From contig LSSI01000025.1 in assembly GCA_001595945.1 (NCBI GenBank), positions 78,550 to 111,154 on the forward strand: DNA of 32,605 nt, read 5' to 3'. Positions 1 to 7,710 of this stretch are shown here, one piece after another. The notes under the pieces are model-generated. The model worked only from the letters and a program-made list of their open reading frames with translations, made no database searches and was not told the DNA's origin. This stretch comes from Thermoplasmatales archaeon SM1-50 (lineage in GTDB: Archaea > Thermoplasmatota > E2 > DHVEG-1). The stretch's first letter is position 1. Each line of letters begins with the position of its first letter. Both the position numbers and the translations under genes were made by a program.

Positions 1-2
1 TT

Positions 3-101
3 GAGGAGAAAGCAAAAGAGATCGAATATATTGCTCAGCAGCTTAATGAAATGGAGACAATGACAAAAGAAAAACCAGAGGATATCCGTTACATTGGTTA
101 A
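3..101 (+). CDS. C-terminal end of an unidentified protein (5' partial)
   Basis: An open frame enters from the left edge and ends at a TAA at 99-101, giving a 32-residue tail. It is rich in Glu, Lys and Gln (reads EEKAKEIEYIAQQLNEME at its start) and looks like an amphipathic or coiled-coil helix, ending in a short DIRYIG tail. The gene body lies outside the window, so no function can be given. The other two plus frames have early stops, which supports this one. About 240 nt of AT-rich sequence without a convincing gene follow. Confidence 0.45.
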   Translation, partial: EEKAKEIEYIAQQLNEMETMTKEKPEDIRYIG

Positions 102-337
102 TTTTTTACATTGATTTTTTTATACTATTTCATCGTTTCATCATAGAAAGAGGTGGAAGATCGTTATTTGATGAATTTAAAAAAGAGTAATAGCATCGCA
201 TTTTTTTCGACTGATATCTGTTTGATGTTTATTGCAGATACGTGACATTGTACAATGACTTTTCCCAATCCCAGAATGAATCCTATCTGCAGTGTTATCT
301 ATTCCCCAGGAAAAATTTCGGACTTATCGCCCGTGAA

Positions 338-670
338 CTATCTTTCGATAAGAACAAGTACGCCTGAAATCGTAAACTTCACCATTAGATTCCATGTGGT
401 GTAGTTACCTATGTTTTTTATGACTACGGTTGATGTAAAGAGCGTTGGGGTCATTGTGATTTCAAGGAATGTTTCCTGAAGCCGTGTCTGAGGCTTTGGA
501 AAATGTTTACGGTCCGTATGCCAATCCGCCAAAGTGACAAATTCCAGATTTAAAATCGATTCAGCAGAGGAGCAAACGTATCGCTTCTGGGGAAATCGCC
601 GACGAACGTAGCTGAAGCGAACAAGAGAATTAAAAAAGCAGTGACACGGTTTACAAAGAAAAGTTATCAA
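338..670 (-). pseudogene. Possible decayed remnant of an exported protein with a CARDB/Ig-like domain
   Basis: A 110-codon minus-strand frame has no sensible N-terminus: it is Cys/Arg-rich and has no signal peptide. Its C-terminal third reads STVVIKNIGNYTTWN followed by a beta-strand-like stretch. The same pattern (IKN-G-x-T with W or N a few residues on) occurs in the C-terminal domain of the exported protein at 11715-12971 and, more loosely, near the N-terminus of the protein at 13145-14860. The frame stops just where such domains continue, and another minus frame remains open beyond it. I therefore read it as a relic, not a working gene. A competing plus-strand frame ending at 673 (reads SLLGKSPTNVAEANKRIKKA) also looks protein-like, so even the strand is uncertain. 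Confidence 0.25.
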
Positions 671-819
671 TGAATACGAATAGTTGATTTCTAATGATCC
701 TTCAACGCAGCCTCATTTTTTAATCTTTGTAAAAATGTAAAAAAATGCTAATAAATTGAATATATTATCCATAAAATTTATCAGATATTTTTTATTAAAT
801 AAAAACATAGTTACTACGG

Positions 820-900
820 GGGGAGTCAAGTGTAGATAAGGTACTCATATCTTACAAAATGTCTTTTCCTTTTTTATCTTCCTTTCTTCCCAGACTCCCC
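820..900. repeat. 8-bp inverted repeat with a 65-nt spacer
   Basis: GGGGAGTC at 820-827 is the exact reverse complement of GACTCCCC at 893-900. The left arm lies in a run of six G and the right arm in a C-rich stretch, both unusual in this very AT-rich intergenic region (671-1051 has no gene otherwise). A TATA-like element (TATTAAATA) lies about 20-25 nt before the left arm. The arms could therefore close a structured RNA, but nothing identifies a known RNA family. Confidence 0.3.
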
Positions 901-1008
901 GCCTCCTGGATTTCTTCTTTATTTTTATGCGAAACAATGATTTAAAAAGTTGGAAAAAAGTTAAAAATTATAGGTAATTATTTGGTTTTTTCCAAACATT
1001 TTCACTTA

Positions 1009-1020
1009 CTATATAAATAA
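1009..1020 (+). promoter_or_regulatory. Archaeal TATA box for the anchored secreted protein gene
   Basis: CTATATAAATAA is a strong archaeal TATA element. Transcription would start about 25 nt downstream, near 1040. That leaves an AGGTG ribosome-binding site at 1041-1045 just before an ATG at 1052, which supports 1052 as the original start of the following gene. Confidence 0.5.
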
Positions 1021-1077
1021 AATCAACAATATCGATTATAAGGTGTAACTTATGAAAATAAAAAAAATTGGAAACCC

Positions 1078-1437
1078 ATGATTAGCATTATTGGGTTAAT
1101 ACTAATTATGATGATGACGGCAGCATCCGTTTGTGCAGAAGACCCTATTGCACGGGGCAATCCACTTCTAGATGAAGGAGCGACCATGGATTATTCAGAT
1201 CACAATCAAGGTGATGTCGAGCCAATGCTGATCGCTACAGGGGAGAATGAAGAAAAAGCTACCAATGACCTCCCGGATTATGAAAATTATACTGGTGACA
1301 TGTTAATCAGTCCCGGTTCTGAAGCAGATTCAGATGCAATGATACCATTTAACTTGCCAATTTTGGGTATTTCTGGGGCGGTTATTGTTATAGTAATCGT
1401 GATGATTGGACTAATCGTTAAAGGCAAGAAAAAATAG
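1078..1437 (+). CDS. Small acidic secreted protein with C-terminal membrane anchor; probable frame break in signal peptide
   Basis: The 119-residue frame starts inside a hydrophobic segment (ISIIGLILIMMMTAASVCAE) that looks like the core and cleavage site of a signal peptide but lacks the usual basic N-region. A better start is the ATG at 1052, preceded by AGGTG and a TATA box, but that frame closes at the TGA at 1079. One extra A in the A8 run at 1060-1067 would join the frames and give MKIKKNWKPMISIIGL, a textbook signal peptide. The mature part is about 65 residues, rich in Asp, Glu and Asn. It ends in a hydrophobic helix (about residues 90-113) and a GKKK stop-transfer tail, so it should sit outside the cell, anchored at its C-terminus. 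Whether the break is a sequencing error, slippage or mutation cannot be told. No family recognised. Confidence 0.6.
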   Translation: MISIIGLILIMMMTAASVCAEDPIARGNPLLDEGATMDYSDHNQGDVEPMLIATGENEEKATNDLPDYENYTGDMLISPGSEADSDAMIPFNLPILGISGAVIVIVIVMIGLIVKGKKK

Positions 1438-1457
1438 AATTGCATCCCCTCCCCTCT

Positions 1458-1466
1458 CTTTTTTTC
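1458..1466 (+). terminator. T-run terminator
   Basis: A C/T-rich stretch ending in a run of seven T lies about 20 nt after the stop codon of the anchored protein gene. Runs of T on the coding strand are the usual archaeal termination signal. No hairpin is obvious. Confidence 0.35.
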
Positions 1467-1549
1467 TTAAAAAACACGGAAAATTCTTAATAATACCACA
1501 AAATTCCTTAGTTGATACTATATACATTGAATGAATATGGAGATATTTC

Positions 1550-2152
1550 ATGAATTTTCTGGGTTTATCTGGATTTGAAATTTACACCTGGGTTCTTCTC
1601 CCAATATTGATTTTTTTCGCCCGAGTGTGTGATGTTAGTCTAGGTACAATACGTATTATTTTTGTTTCAAAAGGAATTAAATATCTTGCTCCATTGGTCG
1701 GGTTTATTGAAATTCTGATTTGGTTGTTGGCAATTAGTCAGATTTTACAGAACCTATCAAATATATACTATTATATTTTTTACGCGGGTGGTTTTGCAAT
1801 TGGTAATTTTGTTGGTATAATTATTGATGAAAGATTATCTATTGGAACTGTCGGTGTTAGAATTATCACTCGTAAGGATGCAATGGAATTAACGAATGCA
1901 TTAAAAAATGCAGATTTTAGTGTTACTGCTGTTGATGCTGAATGTTCAAAAGGTAATGCTAAGATTATTTTTACTGTTGTTAACCGTCATGATATCCAAA
2001 AGGTAATCAAAATTGTGAAAAAGTATAATCCAAAAGCTTTCTATTCAATTGAAGATATTCGATATGTCAGTGAGATTTTACCTTCACATGTTCAACCTTG
2101 GTACAAAAAAAATCCATTTTATTTTTTAAAAGCTTGGAGGAAAGGGAAATAA
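1550..2152 (+). CDS. UPF0316 / DUF5698-DUF2179 membrane protein
   Basis: The 200-residue protein has three hydrophobic helices (roughly residues 12-30, 43-66 and 70-92). The first carries the conserved-looking ARVCDVSLGTIR stretch typical of UPF0316 proteins. After the third comes a soluble domain with the DUF2179 pattern: a beta strand after ERLSIGTVGVRIITR, then helix and strand (KIIFTVVNRHD). DUF2179 also forms the C-terminus of YitT-type proteins, where it is thought to bind small ligands, possibly nucleotides. That is family knowledge and not shown for this member. A TATA-like ACTATATAC at about 1517 and GGAG at 1539 support the ATG at 1550. Length matches the family (about 170-200). The gene stands alone. 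Function unknown. Confidence 0.75.
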   Translation: MNFLGLSGFEIYTWVLLPILIFFARVCDVSLGTIRIIFVSKGIKYLAPLVGFIEILIWLLAISQILQNLSNIYYYIFYAGGFAIGNFVGIIIDERLSIGTVGVRIITRKDAMELTNALKNADFSVTAVDAECSKGNAKIIFTVVNRHDIQKVIKIVKKYNPKAFYSIEDIRYVSEILPSHVQPWYKKNPFYFLKAWRKGK

Positions 2153-2622
2153 ATTTAAATCGACAAAAAAACATTTAAAAAATAATCTATTTTATTTCTC
2201 TTTCAAATTGTTTAGAAACCTTAGAGGATAAATTGGAAGAATTACATAATTATTTTTTTTCCCGAAATTAACATATCATCATCAAAGTAACTCATAGCAA
2301 CAGATGCTTTCATTTATATCTAAAAAATAATATTTACCACCTAAAAAAATTTGCGCGAAAATCTAAAATCAAAAGAAGTTGGTATATTACAAATTAGATC
2401 AACAATGGCAAAAATGGCAGTAAAAACTGTTACTTTATAGAAATAATCCATGGTCTAGAAGTCACTTCCGGTCATACATTCAAATAATCCACCAATTAAT
2501 TAGACTTATAATCGTATGTTTGTGTTTTATCATTGTTTTCATTGATTTAATAATAAATATTTCGCTGAGCCTTTAATTTCACAATATTTTACTTTTTATC
2601 TATTTTCTTATATGATAAGAGT
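2153..2622. other. Gene-free AT-rich stretch
   Basis: About 470 nt follow the UPF0316 gene with stops in all frames and only trivial ORFs (for example an 11-codon ATG frame near 2407). No tRNA, repeat array or clear promoter was seen. Its composition and the decayed frame next to it suggest a relic region. Confidence 0.4.
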
Positions 2623-2922
2623 TTAATATTCATCTAGATCTTCACATCCACCAATGTCTCCAGAAGGTACCTTGGGGTTCTGTTTTCACCTTTTAATGTT
2701 TCAACATCACCTTTACACCAATACGTTACCAAAACTGTTAATAAATATCTTATTCATACTTCGATGATCAAGTGTTGATTTAATAGTATCGGAATTAGAT
2801 GGAGTTGACAGTATATTATTTGATCGTGTACTTTTCCTTTTTTTCCTTATTGTTCCTTCTTCTAATACAATCATATGTTGGTTTCTAAATAGCATTTCAT
2901 TTAACCTCATTCTAATAAACAA
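2623..2922 (-). pseudogene. Frameshifted gene remnant, possibly pRiA4b ORF-3-like (PF07929)
   Basis: A 69-codon minus frame (from 2922 to the stop at 2713) runs out after FINSFGNVLV. The next frame continues with TYWCKGDVETLKGENRTP. The third frame then carries NPKVPSGDIGGCEDLDEY to a TAA at 2623-2625. Read together, the three pieces end like the C-terminal part of plasmid pRiA4b ORF-3 family proteins, which carry a Cys, then a Gly-Glu stretch, then a Pro-x-x-Asp-x-Gly-Gly motif. That resemblance is by eye and weak. What is directly visible is protein-like sequence split over three frames with no good start, so a decayed gene is the safest reading. Confidence 0.3.
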
Positions 2923-3039
2923 TGGGAGAGATATGAGAGTAGAGAGAGTAAAATGTTTTAAATACTCTTCAACCTCTCAAATCTCACCAAATTAGTTTAC
3001 CATTTTACTGCATCTCAATTCTGGATAGGATGCTAGTTT

Positions 3040-3177
3040 TTATTTAACTGTTTTACGGTTGATTGGGTTGTTTTTTTTGTTTTTTATTTTTCTTAACCAT
3101 TTTTCATCTCCATACTCATAGGCCTTACGCCCTAAAGCAATCCCAATTAATTGGTTCAAATTCAAAATAATTCCCAT
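3040..3177 (-). CDS. Hypothetical small basic protein
   Basis: From the ATG at 3177 the frame encodes 45 residues: a short hydrophobic N-terminal stretch (GIILNLNQLIGIALG) and a strongly basic C-terminal half (EKWLRKIKNKKNN). A GTG 23 codons upstream (3246) would add a Phe/Tyr-rich hydrophobic segment and make it a small membrane protein. No clear ribosome-binding site is seen. It lies downstream of the Lrp-type gene on the same strand after a 27-nt gap if the longer form is used. It may be a real small gene or chance. Confidence 0.25.
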   Translation of the reverse strand: MGIILNLNQLIGIALGRKAYEYGDEKWLRKIKNKKNNPINRKTVK

Positions 3178-3273
3178 AAAAAAATAGTATTTTAAAAAGA
3201 AAAAAACAGGAAAATACGGATTTAAACAAAAAAAATGGGTTAACACCAGTATATACTACTGATTAGAGTAACC

Positions 3274-3729
3274 CTAGGGTATTTCAAGAGGGGATATAAA
3301 CTCTCGATCCGCTTGAAGAACACTAACAATTTCTTCATCCTTTAATCCCAGTGGAAGAAGCTGGGACTGAATTATTTCCTTTAGTTCCTTATATGATGGA
3401 GCGACCATAAATATTGCTATTCTATGATGACCTGATATTTGATACACACGCATTACATTTTTTGCATTCTTAATTTTTTCAGTGATTGAATCTAAATCGG
3501 TAGATGATACAGGATTTGCAAATATCATTGCAAAAAAATTCAATCCAAGAGTTGTTTTATCAATAAGAGCAGTATATCCTTGAATAATTCCAATTCTTTC
3601 CATAGCCTTAATACGATCTCTGATAGTAGTTTCCGATCGTTTAAGCTCAGCCGCGATTTCTTTATAGGTCATACGAGCGTCTTTCTGAAGAAGATACAAT
3701 ATTTTTTTATTAATAGCATCAATTTTCAC
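3274..3729 (-). CDS. Lrp/AsnC family transcriptional regulator
   Basis: The 151-residue product has the two-domain layout of the Lrp/AsnC family. Residues 1-60 form a winged helix-turn-helix (DAINKKILYLLQKDARMTYKEIAA, then a recognition helix with ETTIRDRIKAMERIGII). Residues 65-145 form a RAM-type ligand-binding and oligomerisation domain (beta-alpha-beta pattern, VYQISGHHRIAIFMVAP). Such proteins form dimers to octamers and sense amino acids or related metabolites, acting as activators or repressors. The length is typical. The ATG at 3729 sits directly after an AT-rich promoter region. The ligand and targets cannot be told from sequence; the nearby divergent and downstream genes are only small ORFs. 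Confidence 0.9.
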   Translation of the reverse strand: MKIDAINKKILYLLQKDARMTYKEIAAELKRSETTIRDRIKAMERIGIIQGYTALIDKTTLGLNFFAMIFANPVSSTDLDSITEKIKNAKNVMRVYQISGHHRIAIFMVAPSYKELKEIIQSQLLPLGLKDEEIVSVLQADREFISPLEIP

Positions 3730-3894
3730 AATTCTGAAAACATAAATCTAATATATAAAAAAGACTCATTTTACATTTTTGAGGTTTAAATGTGTTTAAG
3801 ATAAAGAAGAGGATGACAGGAGTAGAATGAGAGAACTAATACCTAATTTCTCCATGACTAACAACCTATAAACATGATTTTAACCTACAACCCT

Positions 3895-4011
3895 TCATGA
3901 TTCTCTTTCATCTTCTTCTAGTGGTTCATCATCTTCATAAATACCAAGTTTCGCTAATTTTTCTGCATTGTAGAAATCTTCATTTCTTATGGTTTTCTTT
4001 TTAGGAGGCAT
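3895..4011 (-). CDS. Small acidic hypothetical protein (38 aa)
   Basis: A minus-strand ATG at 4011 is preceded by a strong GGAGGGG ribosome-binding site and, further up, AT-rich TATA-like sequence. It opens a 38-codon frame beginning MPPKKKTIRNEDFYNAEKLA and ending in a very acidic tail (DDEPLEEDERES). The sharp basic head and acidic tail with a central helix (AEKLAKLGIYED) look like a real small protein and not random translation. It could bind nucleic acid or act as an adaptor, but this is only a guess from charge. No family recognised. Confidence 0.5.
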   Translation of the reverse strand: MPPKKKTIRNEDFYNAEKLAKLGIYEDDEPLEEDERES

Positions 4012-4215
4012 AATACCCCTCCATTATTATATATTCTAAGATGCTTTAACATCTATATTTCAACTATGTTTAAAAAATTTAAGAGGGGTATTCACGAAAA
4101 AAACTAAGAAAAAACTCAGAAACCGTGGGCAGTTTTGAAATAGGAAAAATAACTGGATTTAACATATGCCATATGATCATAGCAAAAAATTCTCAGATTC
4201 TTAGTGTTTTAGACG

Positions 4216-4407
4216 TTGTCAGAGAGTATAGAAAGATACAAAAATAAAGAGTATATTTCCCTCCTTAAATGGGTTTGTGGTCTAGTTGGTTATGACCATG
4301 TCCTAATTGCAGAGCTTTTCGATGTGAATCTCGACGAGAATCTCAGAGATATTTTCCACACTTTGTTTAGTAAAAATAAATTGAAGTCGATTTTAAAATA
4401 TTTCTGA
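4216..4407 (+). CDS. Hypothetical protein, doubtful start (63 aa)
   Basis: The frame has a stop three nucleotides before a TTG at 4216 and no ATG near the start. Its product (begins MSESIERYKNKEYISLLKWV, with mixed helices and a C-terminal KNKLKSILKYF) has a protein-like composition. No ribosome-binding site is seen. A neighbouring frame opening at about 4173 (MIIAKNSQILSVLDVVREYR) also looks protein-like and runs into the same region, so this may be a frameshifted relic of a slightly larger small gene. No function can be suggested. Confidence 0.3.
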   Translation: MSESIERYKNKEYISLLKWVCGLVGYDHVLIAELFDVNLDENLRDIFHTLFSKNKLKSILKYF

Positions 4408-4431
4408 ATCAATGGAAGAATTGTATTAAAA

Positions 4432-5124
4432 CTATAATAATTGTTTTTTTCTCTTTTGTGTTTGATTAAGAACGGTAACGTCAGTGCGTTTTATGAGTTC
4501 TTGTTCTATCTGTGTCAAATCAGAGACAACATGGTGACCTTTTGTAAGTTTTTTTCTATCAAGATAGTAGGACATGATTCCGAGTTTCTGTGGGGCGAGG
4601 TAATCGAATTGCCTATGATCGCCAACATGGATCATTTCCCGTGGGGAAATCTTTAGTTTTTTACAGATCATCTCATAAAAATCCGTGACTTTTTTCACCG
4701 TATGGAAATCTGAGGTTGATGAAAACACGTACTCGAAGTAATCAGCAAGTCTTGCTTGGCTAAGTTGGATTTCTATGAATTCTTTCTTTGAGTTGGAACT
4801 GATTATTAATCGGTAATGAGATGATAGGTTATTTAAGACCGATGGTACTTCTGGATAAATTTCAATGTTTTTCCGAAACTTTGAAAGCATTTTTTTCCAG
4901 TCTGTTGGGAGGCTATAACGGTCGAACCAATATCCTGGGTCATACCATTCAATCCGATTGTCCCCTACCTTTTCGTATTCCTCGAAAAGAAGGTGTTTTG
5001 CTATCTTCAAATCAACGTGATAGTGTTTGGCGTAGAGTGCGGGTACACCAGAGAGCCAGAATGCGTCTGCGAAGGTATGTTTTACGATGGTGCCGTCAAA
5101 ATCAAAGGAAACTATTTTAATCAT
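4432..5124 (-). CDS. HAD-superfamily hydrolase
   Basis: All four HAD motifs are visible in this 230-residue protein. Motif I is DFDGT at residues 8-12 (nucleophile Asp8, acid/base Asp10). Motif II is the SNS in LIISSNSKKEF, motif III a Lys in the VKKVTDFY region, and motif IV GDHRQFD, which binds Mg2+. An all-helical C1-type cap lies between motifs I and II. It is most like phosphoglycolate-phosphatase-type HADs, cytoplasmic Mg2+-dependent phosphatases; the substrate is unknown. The gene follows the TspO-like gene on the same strand after 73 nt and may be co-transcribed with it and msrA. The last 20 residues are basic and Gln-rich and probably disordered. Confidence 0.85.
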   Translation of the reverse strand: MIKIVSFDFDGTIVKHTFADAFWLSGVPALYAKHYHVDLKIAKHLLFEEYEKVGDNRIEWYDPGYWFDRYSLPTDWKKMLSKFRKNIEIYPEVPSVLNNLSSHYRLIISSNSKKEFIEIQLSQARLADYFEYVFSSTSDFHTVKKVTDFYEMICKKLKISPREMIHVGDHRQFDYLAPQKLGIMSYYLDRKKLTKGHHVVSDLTQIEQELIKRTDVTVLNQTQKRKKQLL

Positions 5125-5197
5125 AGGATTTTCGGATACATCCTGTGGTGTATTAAAAGGTATTCGCTCAAATCGAGATGTAAGTCTGTGTCAGTTA

Positions 5198-6031
5198 TTA
5201 GATTCTTGGAGCAAGTACTCGTTTTTTACTTCTCATTCGTTGAAATCCCACGACCGCGAGCAGACAGGCGATGATAAGCACCAAAGCGATGCTTACAACT
5301 ATTGCGACATTCACATCGGTGGTTGTGTTTGGTAGTGTCAATCGTTTCATCCATATACCAAAGAATGCCCAGAGGACGACAAGGCTAAACGCGACATCTT
5401 TTCGTAGAGCAAGCATAAGACACGTAAGCAATGTTCCGACTGCGATTATTATGATAGTCCAAATTAACTCATCAACCCCAAAGCCATCCCATTCAACTGA
5501 AACGAGATACGCGGTAACATTTGCGATAGTTGCAACTGTTATCCAACCAAGATAAACGCTGAAGGGTACATGGACACACAGTTTCTCTGCCGTTGTGACA
5601 GGTGATCGCCCGATATTGAGGCGGAAATAAATAGCAAGAAGTGAGAAGAGGAGGATAATCATCATGAGAACAGACAGACCGATATATTGGTAATGCCAAA
5701 TGAATATCCAGGCGCTGTTTGCGACGCAGCTTAGAATAAACAAGAAGGTTATCTGATGGAGAAATGGCATTGAAACTTCATCTTTTTTAAATAAGTCCCG
5801 TGCCTGATAAATTGCAAAGATAATCCAGAGGATATAGATGATAGTCCAGATGGAAAAGGTGATTCCTGCTGGTACAAATAAATTTGGTAATGCGTCTGAT
5901 AGTTCCTGTGTGGTCTTATTGTTAAGTGGGAGAAGCACTGCAAGTGCATTGACGAGAATAGTTATCAATACAGCAAGGACGTTGCCAGCCTGAAGTAGTT
6001 TCTTTGTTCCCCGTGGAGTCATATCGTTCAC
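5198..6031 (-). CDS. TspO/MBR-related tryptophan-rich membrane protein
   Basis: The 277-residue protein is highly hydrophobic with about seven to eight predicted helices. It carries the TspO/MBR-like signature FVPAGITFSIWTIIYILW near residues 52-69 and Trp-rich loops (NSAWIFIWHYQYIGLS; VYLGWITVATIANVTAYL). Classical TspO is about 160 residues with five helices; longer relatives of this size with extra C-terminal helices are known and usually annotated only as tryptophan-rich proteins. TspO binds tetrapyrroles and sterols and is linked to oxidative stress. The substrate of this long form is unknown. It lies between msrA (74 nt upstream) and the HAD hydrolase on the same strand. Pairing with methionine sulfoxide repair would fit a stress role (inference). 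Confidence 0.75.
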   Translation of the reverse strand: MNDMTPRGTKKLLQAGNVLAVLITILVNALAVLLPLNNKTTQELSDALPNLFVPAGITFSIWTIIYILWIIFAIYQARDLFKKDEVSMPFLHQITFLFILSCVANSAWIFIWHYQYIGLSVLMMIILLFSLLAIYFRLNIGRSPVTTAEKLCVHVPFSVYLGWITVATIANVTAYLVSVEWDGFGVDELIWTIIIIAVGTLLTCLMLALRKDVAFSLVVLWAFFGIWMKRLTLPNTTTDVNVAIVVSIALVLIIACLLAVVGFQRMRSKKRVLAPRI

Positions 6032-6105
6032 TTTTATTAAACAAAGAATCTATTCTATACAGATAAGCTTTTTTACGTTTTACAAAAATGATTCTTATGC
6101 GTTTT

Positions 6106-6576
6106 TTACCCAGGACACTTTACTGCACCGTGTTTAGCTAAATAGTGTTGGTGGTACTCTTCTGCAGGATAAAATGTGGTTGCTTTTGTGATTTCGGTTA
6201 CAATCTTCTTTTTGTATTTCCTTGATTTCTCCAGGTTCTTTTTTGACAGTTCTGCTTTCATTTTTTGCTCTGGCGTATAATAAAATATCGCTGATCGATA
6301 TTGTGTTCCAACGTCAGGTCCTTGGCGATTTTTTGTTGTAGGATCATGGATGTCCCAAAAGACAGTAAGCAACTCTTCATAAGATATCTTATTGGGATCA
6401 AAGGTTATTTCAACAACTTCCGCATGCCCTGTGTTATCAGTACAAATATCCTCGTACATAGGGTTTTGTACTGTCCCACCCATGTACCCTACTGTTGTTG
6501 ACAACACCCCGTTGAGGTGTCGGAACACTTCTTCGGTATGCCAAAAGCAGCCCGCTGCAAACGTTGCTTTTTCCAT
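6106..6576 (-). CDS. msrA: Peptide-methionine (S)-S-oxide reductase MsrA
   Basis: The enzyme reduces methionine-S-sulfoxide in proteins and free methionine. The family active-site motif GCFW is at residues 9-12 with catalytic Cys10. Other conserved stretches follow: VGYMGG, GHAEVVEITFDP, the FWDIHDPTT motif, the GTQYRSAIFY motif, and YPAEEYHQHYL near the C-terminus. One Cys near the end (KCPG) could act as the resolving residue. At 156 residues it is a compact single-domain MsrA without an MsrB fusion. The first ATG is close to the motif, as in short archaeal and bacterial MsrA. It probably begins a minus-strand group with the TspO-like and HAD genes. Confidence 0.95.
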   Translation of the reverse strand: MEKATFAAGCFWHTEEVFRHLNGVLSTTVGYMGGTVQNPMYEDICTDNTGHAEVVEITFDPNKISYEELLTVFWDIHDPTTKNRQGPDVGTQYRSAIFYYTPEQKMKAELSKKNLEKSRKYKKKIVTEITKATTFYPAEEYHQHYLAKHGAVKCPG

Positions 6577-6807
6577 ACGAGATCCCCTAACCTTTACAGA
6601 TAAGGATTGTTTTTCTCTTAATAATTTTTCTTATTGTCGCATAACCGTACTAAACTATCTTTTCATCTTTAGTCAGTATGTTTATAAAATCTTAGAGAAG
6701 ACTAATTAAAAAATACCTAAACTAGGGTTCTCACAGTAATTAATTGATAAAACAATAAAGAAATATATATGATAATGCTATTTCCCTATTGCTCGCAGGG
6801 ATTTCAT

Positions 6808-6990
6808 GTGAACGAAAAAGATAAAAAAACATTTCTAGATGATTTTAAAAAAGCAGATATGAACAAAAAATTAGACCTGTGGTACTATGCTGTTGACCAA
6901 GAGGCGCTGTGGGAAGAAATACTTGCTGAAATGTCGATAATCGCCCAAGTGACTAACCCTCAGAAAGGAAAAATAGCTGAAGAGGAATGA
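6808..6990 (+). CDS. Small helical protein, first of a tandem paralogous pair
   Basis: The frame is open from an ATG at 6769, but the likely start is the GTG at 6808. From there the product aligns residue by residue with the next gene (VNEKDKK against MNEDDKK), and AGGG lies seven nt before it. The 60-residue product is charged and helical, with a conserved core LDLWYYAVDQEALWEEILAE that matches LDLWDYALAQQVLWENIIAE in its neighbour. No membrane segment, signal or Cys is present, so it should be cytoplasmic. The two genes are nearly contiguous (11 nt between them) and surely co-transcribed. The family is not one I recognise. Stretches of Trp and Leu at fixed spacing suggest a coiled-coil dimer or a partner-binding helix. 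Confidence 0.65.
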   Translation: MNEKDKKTFLDDFKKADMNKKLDLWYYAVDQEALWEEILAEMSIIAQVTNPQKGKIAEEE

Positions 6991-7001
6991 GGGGTTTACC
7001 T

Positions 7002-7205
7002 ATGAATGAGGATGATAAAAAGGAGCTTATTGCGGAGTTCAAAAAAGGCGATGGCGCAAAACGTCTTGACCTGTGGGATTATGCACTTGCTCAACAGGTG
7101 CTCTGGGAAAACATCATCGCAGAACTTCAGAAAATAGCCCATGAACAGGGCGTTGACAAGGACCTAGATAAGCGTATCGAAGAAGAGATGAAAAATCTTG
7201 AGTAA
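7002..7205 (+). CDS. Small helical protein, second of a tandem paralogous pair
   Basis: The start at ATG 7002 is preceded by GAGGGG at a good distance. An alternative ATG at 6987 overlaps the previous gene's stop as ATGA but would add five residues not found in the paralogue. The 67-residue product repeats the core of its neighbour (FKKGDGAKRLDLWDYALAQ and LWENIIAELQKIA) and ends in a longer acidic/basic helix (DKDLDKRIEEEMKNLE). The pair most likely arose by tandem duplication and may form a heterodimer. No known family recognised, function unknown. Confidence 0.65.
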   Translation: MNEDDKKELIAEFKKGDGAKRLDLWDYALAQQVLWENIIAELQKIAHEQGVDKDLDKRIEEEMKNLE

Positions 7206-7418
7206 CTATCGTGTGCGTACGGTATATTTTCATATCTTTTTATTCCACTCCAGTATACTCTTTTTAATGTCATGCTACATCAAAATCCGAAGAAAGAAGA
7301 TGAAGCTCCCCGCTTTTCCTTGTGGAAATCAGAAGAGTAAGCAATTATTATAATATAATGGAAGCTATAATGGAAGCGTGATAATAGAATATATTTATTT
7401 ATATATATGAAAATATGC

Positions 7419-7629
7419 CTAAGAAGAGGTATATACCCCAAGAAAAAGTGCAAGATACGCAAACCAAAAATGCCACTTCACCGAGATATTCGTTTTTCCT
7501 TTCTTCCTAAACATCGCAATCAATCCTGTGATAACAAATAAAAGAAAAGCGATGATTCCTAGATACACAATAAAAGGAAGTCCACCGATTGAATAAAAAC
7601 TTATCTCTTGTAAAATACAGTAACTTCAT
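7419..7629 (-). pseudogene. Remnant of a small two-helix membrane protein
   Basis: A minus-strand frame with no ATG, GTG or TTG near its N-terminus reads GGLPFIVYLGIIAFLLFVI, then a basic loop (AMFRKKGKTN) and a second hydrophobic helix with WHFWFAYLALFLG, ending abruptly at 7419. The ATG at 7629 (reads MKLLYFTRDKFLF) is one frame off, so a single indel would supply a start. The helix-basic loop-His-containing helix pattern resembles one half of a four-helix cytochrome-b-type or DUF4405-like membrane protein (by eye, weak). Most likely a truncated, frameshifted relic. On the plus strand the same interval (7206-7698) holds only a 22-codon ATG frame at 7272-7340 of doubtful meaning. Confidence 0.35.
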
Positions 7630-7698
7630 TTTGTATTAATTGATAACAATTTCCTCTTTTTATGACCATTCCTTTCATCTTACCTGCCTTGAGGGTCA

Positions 7699-7710
7699 TA
7701 TATATTTTTA
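7699..7710 (+). promoter_or_regulatory. TATA box of the ribonucleotide reductase gene
   Basis: TATATATTTTTA is centred about 30 nt before the ATG at 7734. With archaeal spacing the transcript would begin a few nucleotides before that ATG, so the mRNA is probably nearly leaderless, in keeping with the lack of a ribosome-binding site there. Confidence 0.5.

Noticed and set aside
4821-5335. Several plus-strand ORFs opposite the HAD and TspO-like genes
   Set aside because: They are antisense shadows of well-supported minus-strand genes, with Arg/Cys-rich random-looking products and no ribosome sites.
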